Below the pieces are notes generated by a model. It did not search any database, was not told the origin of the DNA, and worked only from the letters and a program-made list of their open reading frames with translations. 64,000 nt of DNA from Pseudomonadota bacterium (GTDB lineage Bacteria; Pseudomonadota; Gammaproteobacteria; Steroidobacterales; Steroidobacteraceae): assembly GCA_021847105.1 (NCBI GenBank), contig JAJZUT010000005.1, forward strand, positions 62,001 to 126,000, in the 5' to 3' direction. This document shows positions 1 to 9,581 of the stretch, in pieces. A program made the translations under genes and the position numbers. Numbering within the stretch: position 1 is the stretch's first letter; the number at the start of each line of letters is the position of its first letter.

Positions 1-1
1 C

Positions 2-1981
2 AATACCATGGTTGCGCATATTCTTGAGCCGCTGTTCCGTTTCAATTTCTTCAATCGTCCACGGCGGATATCGGTCACGGCTGACGCGACGACCCCGGTG
101 CATGAGCGGGTTGCGACCCGGGTGGCTGCCTCCGGCACTGTCTTGCTGAAAAACCGGCATCATCTGCTGCCTCTGTCGAGGACGGCGAAAATCGCGGTGA
201 TTGGTCCGGCCGCATCGGCGCAGGTAACCTATGGCGGGGGAGGCAGCGCCTACGTCCTGCCCTCGGGGAAGACCAGCCCCCTTGCCGGGATCGCCGCGCT
301 TGCGGCGCCGGGCGGCGCTACCTATACGCAGGGTCTGCCGGACAATCGTGAACTCACGCCTATCCCGGCGTCCGATTTGTCGCCGCCTTATGGTGGTCAC
401 GGTGACTCTTACAGCGCGATTCTGCGAGCGCCGCAGACCGGGACGTACATCATCGGCTTCACCAACGGCTGTCATTGTTTCAGCGTCGCAAGCGTAGCCC
501 TCGATGGGCGGACGCTGATCAATAATCCGGGCACGTCTCCGACCGCGACCTATTCCGCTGCAGTTCGCTTGACGCAAGGCCACTCCTATCGGGTTACGGT
601 GAAAGGCCCGAAGCCGATGATGATGGGTCCGATTCCCAAGAAGCTGAAAGAAAAGCTGAAGAAGCTGATGGGGTCGGGCCCGGCGGCGAGCGAGCTGCTC
701 TGGGCGACGCCCTCGACGGTGAACGCTGAGATCCACAAGGCGGTGATTGCGGCCAGGGCGGCCCAGGTGGCGATCGTCGTGGTGGCGGACAACACGGAGA
801 CCGAGGGGGCGGATCGGCCGGGTCTGAATTTGCCGTCTGCGCAGAATGCGCTGGTGAGCGCGGTGGCCGCGGCGAATCCCCACACCATCGTCGTCGTGCA
901 GGCCGGCGCTCCGATTGCGATGCCCTGGGTGCATCGGGTGTCGGCTGTTCTTGATACCTGGTATCCGGGCCAGACCGATGGCGCGGCGCTGGCCAATGTG
1001 CTGTTCGGCAGAGTTGATCCCAGCGGCCATCTGCCGGTGACATTTCCCCGGCGTCTTGCCGACGTCCCAGCGGCAAACCCGGCACGCTTCCCGGGCGTCC
1101 ACGGACAAGTTCAGTATTCGGAAGGCGTTCTGGTCGGGTACCGCTGGTACGAGGCCAAGCGCATCAAGCCCTTGTTCCCGTTCGGCTATGGACTGTCCTA
1201 TACCCGATTCCAGTTCAGCCACTTGCACTTGAGCGCCAACCGTGTCGATGGAGTGACTCCCATTCACGTTAGCGCGCGCCTGACGAACGTTGGACACGTT
1301 ACCGGGACGGACGTCGTGCAGGTGTATCTCGGCCTGCCGCGCTCGACGGGTGAGCCGCCTCGGAAGCTGGTCGATTTTCAGCGCGTCACGCTTTCTCCTG
1401 GTCAATCGAAAGTGGTCGACTTCAGCATCCGGCCACGTGAGGAATGGTGGTGGGGGCGCAACGGCTGGACCGAGACCTCTGGCGTCTATCGCATCTACGT
1501 CGGCGACTCCTCGGCACGCGCGAACCTGCCGCTGAGGGCGCGCTACGCCATGGAGAGCTCGATCGGCGATCGGCGCGTGTCCGTGTCGGCGTCACCGACC
1601 TTCAAGCCGAGCGTGCGGACCGTCGTGCGAGTCGTACTGAGCGCGGGCGGAAATGAGGTGCTCCATGGCGTGACGCTGCGGCTCGGCGCGCCCGGTGGCT
1701 GGCGCATCCGGCCGATCGGCAAAACGACTTACGGCACGCTGTCGCCGCGTGCAGCGGCCACGGCAGACTTTGCGGTGACCCCGCCATCCTGGGCGGTTTC
1801 GCGGTACGTTACGCTGTTCGCGACTGCCAGGCTGGCGAAAGGCACATGCGTCGGAGGGGGCGCTGATCGCAGTGGGGGGCGCGGGAACTCTGCGGGTCGA
1901 TCCGGCCGGAGAGATGTGCCGCAAGCGACACGCTGTGGCGGTGTCCACCGTCATGGTGGCGATGTGGTTCTGCTGCAATGA
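2..1981 (+). CDS. Beta-glucosidase-like GH3 glycoside hydrolase, 5' end outside the window
   Basis: C-terminal part of a family 3 glycoside hydrolase; the reading frame is open to the window edge, so the TIM-barrel domain with the nucleophile Asp lies upstream. Visible parts in order are the GH3 linker and start of the second domain (TVLLKNRHHLLPLS), a PA14-like insert (about residues 125-205), the acid/base Glu region (ETEGADRPGLNLP), a fibronectin III-like domain (about 425-485) and a NEW3-like beta domain. The last about 45 residues are Gly/Arg-rich and do not look like protein. Another frame from about 1845 reads a more natural segment (SEGALIAVGGAGTLRV) and stops near 2011, so a frameshift or sequencing error near 1840 is likely. 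It probably acts on plant or microbial beta-glycosides. Confidence 0.85.
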   Translation, partial: NTMVAHILEPLFRFNFFNRPRRISVTADATTPVHERVATRVAASGTVLLKNRHHLLPLSRTAKIAVIGPAASAQVTYGGGGSAYVLPSGKTSPLAGIAALAAPGGATYTQGLPDNRELTPIPASDLSPPYGGHGDSYSAILRAPQTGTYIIGFTNGCHCFSVASVALDGRTLINNPGTSPTATYSAAVRLTQGHSYRVTVKGPKPMMMGPIPKKLKEKLKKLMGSGPAASELLWATPSTVNAEIHKAVIAARAAQVAIVVVADNTETEGADRPGLNLPSAQNALVSAVAAANPHTIVVVQAGAPIAMPWVHRVSAVLDTWYPGQTDGAALANVLFGRVDPSGHLPVTFPRRLADVPAANPARFPGVHGQVQYSEGVLVGYRWYEAKRIKPLFPFGYGLSYTRFQFSHLHLSANRVDGVTPIHVSARLTNVGHVTGTDVVQVYLGLPRSTGEPPRKLVDFQRVTLSPGQSKVVDFSIRPREEWWWGRNGWTETSGVYRIYVGDSSARANLPLRARYAMESSIGDRRVSVSASPTFKPSVRTVVRVVLSAGGNEVLHGVTLRLGAPGGWRIRPIGKTTYGTLSPRAAATADFAVTPPSWAVSRYVTLFATARLAKGTCVGGGADRSGGRGNSAGRSGRRDVPQATRCGGVHRHGGDVVLLQ

Positions 1982-2429
1982 CGGCGGCAGTGTGGCTCAT
2001 TTTCTCGAGTGAGCATCGAAGCGCACGTCCACCACCGTATGCATGAGGCGGCTTCAGTGCTGTTGCCGACGCGCAGCTTCCGGGCTCGAAGGAGAAATCA
2101 GAGAAGCCTCGGACGCGGGCATTCGTTCGAAGTGCTGTCGATCGCCGTCTTGGCCGTGAGCGCAATAGGTGCCATGGATGTGCCTGCGGAGGGCTGGCCG
2201 TTCACGCGCACGGTAAAATAATGCGCAGCGGCAGCAGCTCGGTGGCCGTCCGGCGAGTCGGCTTCGCGACAGGCGCACCGGAAGAGGAGGCGTACGGCTG
2301 CGCTCGTGCGGGCGATGAATCTCCGCAGTCCGTATGGCTCTCGCGAAAGAGGTGAGTGGCGAAGATTGCTGGGCTGTCGTAGAAGACCGCGTGGCGGGCG
2401 CATCGCCACAGAGCGCTGGCGGCGGCGTC
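1982..2429. other. Intergenic stretch without a recognisable gene
   Basis: The first 30 bases may hold the true end of the GH3 gene in another frame. The rest has only short Arg-rich reading frames on both strands, typical of GC-rich non-coding DNA. I see no tRNA, clear terminator or repeat. Confidence 0.5.
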
Positions 2430-3281
2430 TTATCCGAACAGCCGTGACCAGAGGCCACGGCGGGGATTGAGTGACCGATTGACCCGATGGATGACTGCGT
2501 CCACCGCTGGAACTCCGCAACGCTTGATTCGGCCCTTACGGTCGATGGCGCGGTGGTAATGCAGCACGATCGGCTCGGCGTAGCCGGACGAGGGAATCTG
2601 CTTGGCCAGAGTCGTCGGAAAGTTGTAATCGATGGGCAGTTCGCTGAACGGAAGGTTGAGTCTGATCATCGCAAATGCCCAGCTCACCTGATCGATGTGA
2701 TTGACCCATCGCTGCAGCAGGTGACGCTGAGCGTGCAGGATCTCGGCGTACTGGAGCCACTGCTCGCCGAGCGGCTGCATGAACTGACGGGGAATCATCA
2801 GGAGTCCACCGTTGCAGTTCAGCGCATAGGTCGCCTCCTGGGCAGTGGCGCTCGGCGCCAGCAATGCAGGCTGCGCCGTGATCCCGAGGAAGGCGCGTAC
2901 AGACTCGAGCACCGGTAATGGGGGGTTCGGCTGATCGACCCGCTTGGCGCGTATCGTATGCACGCTCGCTGCCGCATCGAGAGGCCGGGTGATCGCCAAA
3001 TCCGTATCGCATGCCACCAGGACGTCGAACGCATCGCTCGCCAGCGTAAAGAGCTGATTGATCTTGTTGCAGTACGTGCCGTCAGGGCCGAGCGGTAATT
3101 CGAGCGCGCGAACACCAAAGCTTTCGGCAAGCGCGCGGCCGGACTGCCCGCAGCGCGTCGTGACCTGCGCCACGATATCAGCCGGTGCAACGCCGGCGCC
3201 GATCAGGGCGCCGAGGAACAGCCGGGCTTCGGCGAGAAAGCGCGGATTCTGATCAATCACGAAGCTGTACTGAAGTCGCAC
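2430..3281 (-). CDS. Putative glycosyltransferase (GT-A-like, uncharacterised)
   Basis: A 283-residue protein without signal peptide. It begins like nucleotide-sugar transferases of unknown specificity (LQYSFVIDQNPRFLAEARLFLGAL) and has an acidic DxD-type motif in VACDTDLAITRPL near residue 95, the usual metal and sugar-nucleotide site of GT-A enzymes. A later LNCNGGLLMIPR segment resembles the acceptor region of GT8-like enzymes, and VLHYH near the C-terminus resembles their final His motif. It stands alone, facing the GH3 gene, so context gives no substrate. The fold assignment is inference from motifs; the exact function is unknown. Confidence 0.6.
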   Translation of the reverse strand: MRLQYSFVIDQNPRFLAEARLFLGALIGAGVAPADIVAQVTTRCGQSGRALAESFGVRALELPLGPDGTYCNKINQLFTLASDAFDVLVACDTDLAITRPLDAAASVHTIRAKRVDQPNPPLPVLESVRAFLGITAQPALLAPSATAQEATYALNCNGGLLMIPRQFMQPLGEQWLQYAEILHAQRHLLQRWVNHIDQVSWAFAMIRLNLPFSELPIDYNFPTTLAKQIPSSGYAEPIVLHYHRAIDRKGRIKRCGVPAVDAVIHRVNRSLNPRRGLWSRLFG

Positions 3282-4148
3282 GCGCTTGCGCCTGGTGAAA
3301 TTATCCGCCGCAGACGGAGCGACATTCTAGTCGGATGCTGCGCGCGCCGCTGAATAAAGTATGCCGGCAGTCACGCCGGGTCGAAGTGAAGCGTTCGTAC
3401 GGCCTCGCGCCCCCGGGCATACTGGGTGCAATCCATGACCCGAATCGGCCCTCAGGGGCGTATGGGCTGTCTAGAGATGCGCTCGGGGCAAACCCGGGCT
3501 GTTTCGGATCGTCGCAGTGCGGATGACGGAGTAGAGCTGCGCAATCCAGTCGTCGCCAGCCGAGGAGAATCCGCTGGCAGTGTATGTCCAGTCGCGTCGG
3601 CCAGCCGAGGTCGGTGCCAGCCCCTGAGCGTCACGGGCTTTGTCGGTGGCGTGCGCAGGACTGGAATATGCACGATACGGGTGTAAGCGTTGAGAAAATG
3701 CAGTTGACCGGCGCCGGTTCGATGGTGTTGCCGCAGGCGATGACCCATCCACGGACGGCGGTGTAGACCTGGTGTACAGGCGACCATCGGAGTCCGGATC
3801 CGCTCGTCTGCGAGCATGCCGCAAACTCTGTGAACTACGTCGATTGGCCTCAACACAAATTCAGCTAAGCTTCCGCGAACGGCAGGAGAGGCGGTAGGTC
3901 GCTGCCGGGGACGGGTGGGATTCTTCTGACGCCAACACGATGCCGCGACAACAGCGGTCGTGGACAATTCGGCCGGCACTCGTCTAATATTGATAAATAA
4001 CAGATTTTTTGCGAAGCGCGTCGCACGACAGACTGTGGTGCGCGCACCCGGATTCAGCGAATGGATTTGGGGACGGGGTGGCTCAAGAATCATTGTCTCC
4101 GGACGAGCTGCTGATATATCAATCTCCGTTGCGACGCCGTAACGGCGC
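3282..4148. other. Long intergenic region with no supported gene
   Basis: 867 bases between divergent genes. The longest reading frame (minus strand, about 247 codons) is rich in Arg, Pro, Thr and His with no recognisable motif, and I take it as chance. The right end is AT-richer (about 3985-4020) and may carry the acyltransferase promoter. No RNA gene or inverted repeat was recognised. Confidence 0.4.
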
Positions 4149-5090
4149 GTGTTCAAACTGCTTGCACCCGGGTTACTCGCTATGTCCAAGCTCACACCGA
4201 GCAGCGCTCTGAGTTACGTCTCGCCAGGCATGACGCGCGTTCAGCGCGTGTTTCTGACTGCTCTCGAGAGGTTGTCCGGTATCAGCCGGGCCAATCGTGT
4301 CTATGTGGCTTGGCAGGAATCGCGTCCTGAGGTGAGTCCTCGAGCGATGAATGAATTGCTTGCTGCGTGCAACATCACGCTGCGCATTGAGGCGAATCAG
4401 TGGCCCGTGCAGCGCGCCGAGGCTCGCAAGTTGATCGTCATAGCGAACCATCCATTTGGCATTCCCGATGGCATCGCGATTCTTGCGCTGGCCGAGCAGC
4501 TCGGTCGGCCGGTACGCATTTTGATCAACACCGATCTGCTGCGCGTGCCGGAGATGGCTCGATATGCACTGCCGATCGATTTCGCGGAGACCAAGGGCGC
4601 GGTGCGCACCAATCTGGAAAGCCGCAAGGAGGCAATGGCCTGCCTTGAACGCGGGGAAACGGTCGTCGTATTTCCGAGCGGCGGCATTGCGACCGCGCGC
4701 CGGCCATTTGGCCGCGCCGAAGAGTTGCCGTGGAAGCTGTTCACCGCCAAGCTGATTCATATGGCACGTGCGGATGTGCTGCCGGTGTACTTCGATGGTC
4801 AGAACAGCCCGCTATTCCACGCGGTGAGCCGGATCAGCATGTTTCTGCGGCTGTCGTTGATTGTGCCGGAAGCGGTACGGCGGCTCGGGCGGCCGATGGA
4901 TGTGCGCATCGGGAACGTCATTCCTTACGAGCACCTCGCGGCCGTCAAGGATCGGCAGGCACTGACTCGACTTCTGTACGATCAGGTGCTTGGACTGCGT
5001 ACGGACAGCGGCAATGGCAGGACGGTGCCGCACCGTGAGGATGCCATTGAAGGTTCCGACATTGCGCCGGAGGCTACGCCGGCCGGTTGA
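4149..5090 (+). CDS. Lysophospholipid/glycerolipid acyltransferase (PlsC-like, HPFGxxDG type)
   Basis: A 313-residue acyltransferase that should transfer an acyl chain from acyl-ACP or acyl-CoA to a lyso-lipid at the membrane face. Block I appears as ANHPFGIPDGI, the variant seen in hemolysin/ornithine-lipid-type acyltransferases instead of strict HX4D. Block III is the VVFPSGGIATARRPFG region, and a further conserved segment is LPVYFDGQNSPLF. The start could also be the ATG at 4182 (MSKLTPSS). The next gene, an alpha/beta hydrolase, follows closely on the same strand, so the pair may remodel a lipid. Specificity cannot be read from sequence. Confidence 0.8.
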   Translation: MFKLLAPGLLAMSKLTPSSALSYVSPGMTRVQRVFLTALERLSGISRANRVYVAWQESRPEVSPRAMNELLAACNITLRIEANQWPVQRAEARKLIVIANHPFGIPDGIAILALAEQLGRPVRILINTDLLRVPEMARYALPIDFAETKGAVRTNLESRKEAMACLERGETVVVFPSGGIATARRPFGRAEELPWKLFTAKLIHMARADVLPVYFDGQNSPLFHAVSRISMFLRLSLIVPEAVRRLGRPMDVRIGNVIPYEHLAAVKDRQALTRLLYDQVLGLRTDSGNGRTVPHREDAIEGSDIAPEATPAG

Positions 5091-5194
5091 ACCATGAGCC
5101 GATGCGGCACGAATCCTCTTCGCTGAGATACGTGCAGACAACCGTTCCTGCTCCGGATCTGTCCTCCGATGGGCGCCGCCCGAGATGTCTGCTG

Positions 5195-6268
5195 ATGAGT
5201 TTTAAATATCCCTCGCCCGTACCCGGCATTCGGAAGCGCGTACGGCAGGTGAGTGCTGCACTTCGGGTGATGGTCGTAGCCGCGGTCGTCGTGCTTGCCG
5301 CCTGCACAGATCATTTCCGTACGCCGGTGTCGATGCCGGCGGACAGGATTGTAACGAATGGCTACTTCGCTGTTCCCGTGCGCGGGACGCCGCGCGACGC
5401 CCGGAAGGGAGCGCTGCTGGCGTTTCCCTATCGCGACTGGTTGCCCGTCGGTCCGGTGCGGCATGTGGTTCTCGCGTTGCACGGATTCGACGACAGCCGC
5501 GATGCATGGGCCACCATTGGGCCTGTCCTGGCGCGTCATGGTGTTGCGCTATTTGCGCCGGATCAACAGGGCTTCGGCCTCGCGCCGCAACGCGGTTACT
5601 GGGTGGGTGCGCCGACTCTGGTGCGGGACGCGCAGTCGATGGTGGCAACCTTGCATCGCCGCTTTCCCAACGTGCCGCTGACCGTCGCCGGTGAAAGTAT
5701 GGGCGGGGCGGTTGGAATCCTGCTCGCGGCGAAGGGCGATCCGGAGGTATCCTCCTATGTTCTAGTATCGCCTGCGGTCTGGGGCGGCAGTGCGATGAGC
5801 TGGCCCGTGCGGTGGTCCGCTGCAATGCTGGGTGCTATCGTGCCTTGGCTGAGGCTCACCGGCCGGCAGGCACACATCCTGGAGAGCGACGATCGCTCGG
5901 CGCTGCGAAGGCTCGCTGCCGACCCGCTGACCATCCATGCGACGCGCCTCGCAACGGTGGCCGGCATCGTGCGGATGATGGGTGCGGCGCAGGCCGACTG
6001 CGCAAGATTTCATGCGGCGCACGCCTTGGTGATGTACGGGGGGCATGACCAGATTATCCCAAAGGCGGCGATGGCGACATGCTGGCGGTCGATTCCGGGT
6101 GCCGACGGCATCGTGCTCGCGTATTACCCGCAGGACTATCATCTGATGCTGATCGATCGGCAGCGGAAAGCTCCGATCGACGACATCGTCTCGTTCATCC
6201 TGCATCCGAATCGGGCACTGCCCTCACCAGCAGTGGCAGACGCGAGGGATTTTCTGGCGCGACGCTGA
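5195..6268 (+). CDS. Alpha/beta hydrolase, monoacylglycerol-lipase-like lipoprotein
   Basis: A serine hydrolase with an N-terminal membrane segment ending in a lipobox-like VVVLAAC, so it is probably a membrane-anchored lipoprotein. The fold is shown by LALHGFDDSRDAW (oxyanion region), GESMGG (nucleophile elbow with catalytic Ser), VMYGGHDQIIP (acid Asp) and YHLMLID (catalytic His). The best relatives are lysophospholipases/monoacylglycerol lipases. The frame is open upstream to a TTG at 5087 that overlaps the acyltransferase stop. I chose the ATG at 5195 because it gives a sensible signal sequence, but 5102 is possible. It is probably co-transcribed with the acyltransferase and may hydrolyse or edit lipids. 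Confidence 0.78.
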   Translation: MSFKYPSPVPGIRKRVRQVSAALRVMVVAAVVVLAACTDHFRTPVSMPADRIVTNGYFAVPVRGTPRDARKGALLAFPYRDWLPVGPVRHVVLALHGFDDSRDAWATIGPVLARHGVALFAPDQQGFGLAPQRGYWVGAPTLVRDAQSMVATLHRRFPNVPLTVAGESMGGAVGILLAAKGDPEVSSYVLVSPAVWGGSAMSWPVRWSAAMLGAIVPWLRLTGRQAHILESDDRSALRRLAADPLTIHATRLATVAGIVRMMGAAQADCARFHAAHALVMYGGHDQIIPKAAMATCWRSIPGADGIVLAYYPQDYHLMLIDRQRKAPIDDIVSFILHPNRALPSPAVADARDFLARR

Positions 6269-6570
6269 TGTGCGCTGGCGCAAGCGCTCCAGTTGCGATT
6301 CGTCGCAGCACGGAGGCTTGAATCGTCAGGCAGCACCTCGCTGCGTCGACTTCGGGGCGGGCATTGAGGGGACGGGCCGTGATGCGCAGCGGCGGCACGA
6401 CGGTCAGTGGGACTCGATGTGAGGCTGATGAGGGCAGGGCGCATCGCCACTGCCGCAGCGGCAGGCCAGCCGAAAAGATGAGTGAGCTTGTTGCGGCTGG
6501 TTCCGCCGGCACTGCACTGTCGTCTTTCCTGCGAGACCGGTCGGGCGCTCGTCCCGACGGACGGGGCCCG
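6269..6570. other. Intergenic region between convergent genes
   Basis: About 300 bases separate the hydrolase from the convergent histidine kinase. Only short shadow frames occur. No clear hairpin with a T-tract was seen. Confidence 0.4.
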
Positions 6571-8157
6571 TCAGGCCGGCAAGTCCGCGGCGAGGAATTC
6601 TCGCACGAGGCTGAGCAATGCTTCGGCCCGGATCGGCTTGCTCAGCACGCGCAGGTGAGGGTCCGGTGCGAGTCCGCGAACCGCGGTCGACGTGTCGCCT
6701 GTGATCAGCACCGACTTCAGGGGAACGCCCAGCTGAGTGCGCAGCGCGGTGATGACGTGAATGCCCGTCTGGTTCGCACCCAGGTGATAATCGGTCATCA
6801 GTAGATCGGGGCGCTCGCCACTGCACACTGCCGCAAGCGCCTCATCGAGTGAGGCGGCGGGAATTACCTCGTAGCCTTCCACTCGCAGCAGCATGCGGGT
6901 CGCGTCACGAACGCTGGGATCGTCCTCGACCAGCAGCACCGTCGGTCGTCGCCGGCCGTCCGGTGCGAGCGCGCTGTCGGTCAGATCCTCCGCCGGTGCA
7001 CTGCTGGCGGCGCTGACCTGACGTGCGGCCGCGGGAAGCAGCAGCGAGAAAGTTGAACCGTGGCCGACCTGGGAGTCGACCTCGAGTTTCACGGCAAGCA
7101 GTTGCACGATGCGCTTGACGATAGAAAGACCAAGTCCGTAGCCGTCTCGGGAGGTGTTTGCGCTCACCCCGACCTGGTAGAACTCGTCATAGATGAGCGG
7201 CAGCTGATCGACAGGGATGCCAATGCCGGTGTCGGCGACATCGAGGCGTACGAGCGAATCGCTAAGCAAAGTGCAGCGCAGCGTGACGCCTCCCGAGCGC
7301 GTGTACTTGATCGCATTCGAGACTAGGTTGCGCATCACCTGCTCGATGAGCGACGGATCGCTGTGGGCGCACGCATCCGTTGCTTCTACCGCGAGCGTCA
7401 GCCCGTTGCGCGCCGCGACACTTGAAAATTCGCGGTGCATTTCATCGAAGATGCGCGCCACCGAAAAGTCGCCAAGTTCCGGCTTGATCGCACCGGATTC
7501 GAGTTTGCTGATGTCGAGCAGCGCATTGAGCAGCCGGGACATGGCTCCGATGGCCTGTTCCTGCTGGGCCAGAGCCTCGGTGAGCAGAGGATCGCTGACG
7601 GTGCGCCGCAGCGTACCGTTCAAGAGTGCCAGTGCCTGCAGCGGCTGGCGCAGATCGTGACTCGCGGTGGCGAGAAAGCGGCTTTTGCCCTGATTCGCCC
7701 GGTCGGCGCTCTCGCGCGCCAGGTCGGCGAGTTCGCGCGCCTCTTCGGCAACGGCCCGCGCCGCGATCAGCTCCCGCTGAATGCGCTGTCGATCGCTGAC
7801 GTCGCGGATCGCTGCCACGACCAGCGTGCGATTCTCGTCGACCACGGGGCTCAGGCTGATTTCGACCGGAAACTCACTGGCGTCGCGTCGCAGGCCGTAA
7901 AGCTCAAGATTCTGGCCCATGGGTCGTGCACGCATGTGCGCAAGGTATGCGCCGCGATGCACGACGTGGCGTGTCCTGAATCGCTCCGGCATGAGCATCT
8001 CGATGGGGTGCCCGATGACCTCCTCGCGGGTGTAGCCGAACAGCGCGAAGACCTGGCGGTTGACGAAGCGGATGATCCCCTCGCCGTCGATGATGATCAT
8101 CGCGTCGGGGGCCGCTTCGAGCGCGCTGCGCGCGAGTTCCGGCGGCGTCAAGCGCAT
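6571..8157 (-). CDS. Hybrid sensor histidine kinase (PAS-HisKA-HATPase-REC)
   Basis: A 528-residue soluble hybrid kinase. A PAS domain spans residues 8-125, a coiled linker follows to about 155, and the HisKA box FLATASHDLRQPLQAL carries the phospho-acceptor His167. The HATPase domain shows the N box (NLVSNAIKYT), DTGIGIP and GYGLGLSIVKR. The C-terminal receiver has VLLVEDDPS, the phospho-acceptor Asp in LLMTDYHLG and the conserved Lys in LSKPI. No transmembrane segment is present, so the PAS domain probably senses an internal redox or small-molecule cue. No DNA-binding response regulator lies nearby. It is divergent from the hydrogenase operon, but a role in controlling it is only a guess. 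Confidence 0.93.
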   Translation of the reverse strand: MRLTPPELARSALEAAPDAMIIIDGEGIIRFVNRQVFALFGYTREEVIGHPIEMLMPERFRTRHVVHRGAYLAHMRARPMGQNLELYGLRRDASEFPVEISLSPVVDENRTLVVAAIRDVSDRQRIQRELIAARAVAEEARELADLARESADRANQGKSRFLATASHDLRQPLQALALLNGTLRRTVSDPLLTEALAQQEQAIGAMSRLLNALLDISKLESGAIKPELGDFSVARIFDEMHREFSSVAARNGLTLAVEATDACAHSDPSLIEQVMRNLVSNAIKYTRSGGVTLRCTLLSDSLVRLDVADTGIGIPVDQLPLIYDEFYQVGVSANTSRDGYGLGLSIVKRIVQLLAVKLEVDSQVGHGSTFSLLLPAAARQVSAASSAPAEDLTDSALAPDGRRRPTVLLVEDDPSVRDATRMLLRVEGYEVIPAASLDEALAAVCSGERPDLLMTDYHLGANQTGIHVITALRTQLGVPLKSVLITGDTSTAVRGLAPDPHLRVLSKPIRAEALLSLVREFLAADLPA

Positions 8158-8649
8158 GACGATTCTGCTCCCTCCATCTTGCCCAGGCTGAGACGCGTAA
8201 GTTCGACGCGGTGCGAGCGCGGGGCGAGACGGTCACCCCTGTGAGGCGCTTTGCTTCCCCCTGCAGATGAGCTCAGGGTGTGCTGTGCATCGTTGTCCGC
8301 ACCGCCGTGGCGGGGGAGAGGATACGTTTCTCCGGGCATTTGCGCAAACGCGATCTGGACCCAGTCTCGAATGGCCAGGCGCCCCCCCCCCCGCTCGCGA
8401 GCCCGTTCAATGAGAAAGAACCGAGCATCCGTGTCCGGCAGGCCGTGGTGCACTCCACCTCGCCGGCCCAAGCTGGCCGCTGCAGCTGTGGTGAGTGCCA
8501 CCGCCGGGCTCTGACCTGTCAGCGCACGCGGCGGCGCCCCGACGCTGCAGCTCGTGTCGCGTGCCGATTGATCCGTAAAACTACGAAGTTAAACGCACCA
8601 GTGTTGGTGGCAGCATCATTGATCTGCACGGATCGAGGTGTGTACGGTT
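8158..8649. promoter_or_regulatory. Divergent upstream region of the kinase and hydrogenase operon
   Basis: 492 bases separate the kinase from the first hydrogenase gene, so both promoters should lie here. A run of 12 C residues near 8390 is notable. A sigma-54-like TGGCAG-N5-TTGAT occurs at 8608-8623, with GA where the -12 element needs GC, so I do not call it. No open frame here looks coding. Confidence 0.35.
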
Positions 8650-9120
8650 ATGGACTCAGTCATCTTGGGTATTGGCAATATCCTCCTGACAGATGATGGT
8701 GCTGGTGTACACGCCGCGCAGGCGCTCGGACAACGACTCAGATCGACTGATGGCATTCACGTCATCGATGCCGGCACGCTCAGCTTTACGCTGCTGCCTT
8801 ATCTGGAGGATGCCGAAAACCTCATCGTGTTAGATGCAGCGCAGTTCGACGCCGAACCGGGAACCGTCCGCTGCTTCGAGAGCGAGACAATGGATGCATT
8901 TCTCGCCGACGGCTCGCGCCGACGGTCAGTCCACGAACTGGGGCTGGGCGATCTGCTCGCCATGGCGCGCCTGCAGGATGCACTCCCGGTGCATCGGGCA
9001 CTCATCTGCATCCAGGCCGCGCAGGTGGGCTGGGGGCTCGAACCCACTCCGCCGGTCAGAGCGGGCGTCGAACTCGCCGCCGATGAGGCATTGCGGCTGC
9101 TGGACCGCTGGCTGTCATGA
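8650..9120 (+). CDS. hupD: [NiFe] hydrogenase maturation protease
   Basis: Endopeptidase of the HupD/HyaD family (156 residues) that removes the C-terminal tail of the hydrogenase large subunit once nickel is inserted. The N-terminus VILGIGNILLTDDGAG is the family signature; the Glu/Asp ligand after GN is Leu/Thr-spaced as in HupD, and VIDAGTLSF and LIVLDAAQF supply the further acidic and core motifs. I start at ATG 8650; a GTG at 8638 is also in frame. It opens the hydrogenase operon and overlaps the next gene by ATGA. Its target is the 15-residue tail of the large subunit encoded at 12681. Confidence 0.93.
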   Translation: MDSVILGIGNILLTDDGAGVHAAQALGQRLRSTDGIHVIDAGTLSFTLLPYLEDAENLIVLDAAQFDAEPGTVRCFESETMDAFLADGSRRRSVHELGLGDLLAMARLQDALPVHRALICIQAAQVGWGLEPTPPVRAGVELAADEALRLLDRWLS

Positions 9121-9581
9121 GCACCCTGGGACACATCCCCGTCTGTGTTGAGCCGGTTGGTGCCGTGAGCACTGAACAGGCCACAGTCGGCGGGGGCGTG
9201 GCCGCAATTCTCACCGAACTCGCCGGACTGCTGGAGCGACTTGTTCTTCAGGGAGAACCCGGCGCGGTCGACATGCGCAGCCTGCCTCTCAGCCCCGCCG
9301 ATCGCCTGCAGCTTCTTGAGACCCTCGGAGCAGGGGAAGTCGATATCCGCATCCAGGCCAACGGTGAAAGCCACATCCGCGAGACCTCAGTTCACGGAGT
9401 CTGGTGGTGCGAACACCGCGACACCGACGGTGTGCTGCTCGCAACGCTGATCGAGGTGGCGCGTGTTCCGGAAATGCTCGCCGCCGCCGATATGGATCTG
9501 ATCCGGGGTGCAGAGCGGTTGCGAACGATTCTTGCGCCCGAATGCGCAGTAAAAGGGGGGACGTCCCATGGTCCGACCTGA
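9117..9581 (+). CDS. hupH: Hydrogenase expression/formation protein HupH/HyaF-like
   Basis: A 154-residue protein with the C-terminal HupH domain: ILTELAGLLERLVLQGEPGAVDMRSLPLS followed by LLETLGAGEVDIRI, a Trp-containing strand (GVWWCEH) and a helical end. Family members assist assembly of the hydrogenase small subunit and its Fe-S clusters. The usual protein is about 280 residues with two copies of the domain, so this is a single-domain form. It overlaps hupD at its start and the small-subunit gene at its end, which indicates translational coupling. Confidence 0.85.
   Translation: MSTLGHIPVCVEPVGAVSTEQATVGGGVAAILTELAGLLERLVLQGEPGAVDMRSLPLSPADRLQLLETLGAGEVDIRIQANGESHIRETSVHGVWWCEHRDTDGVLLATLIEVARVPEMLAAADMDLIRGAERLRTILAPECAVKGGTSHGPT

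Noticed and set aside
3452..4195. Long minus-strand frame in the gap before the acyltransferase gene
   Set aside because: Arg/Pro/Thr-rich, no motif, and it overlaps the start of the acyltransferase gene.
8608..8623. Sigma-54-like TGGCAG-N5-TTGAT before the hydrogenase operon
   Set aside because: The invariant GC of the -12 box is GA and no NtrC-type regulator is nearby.
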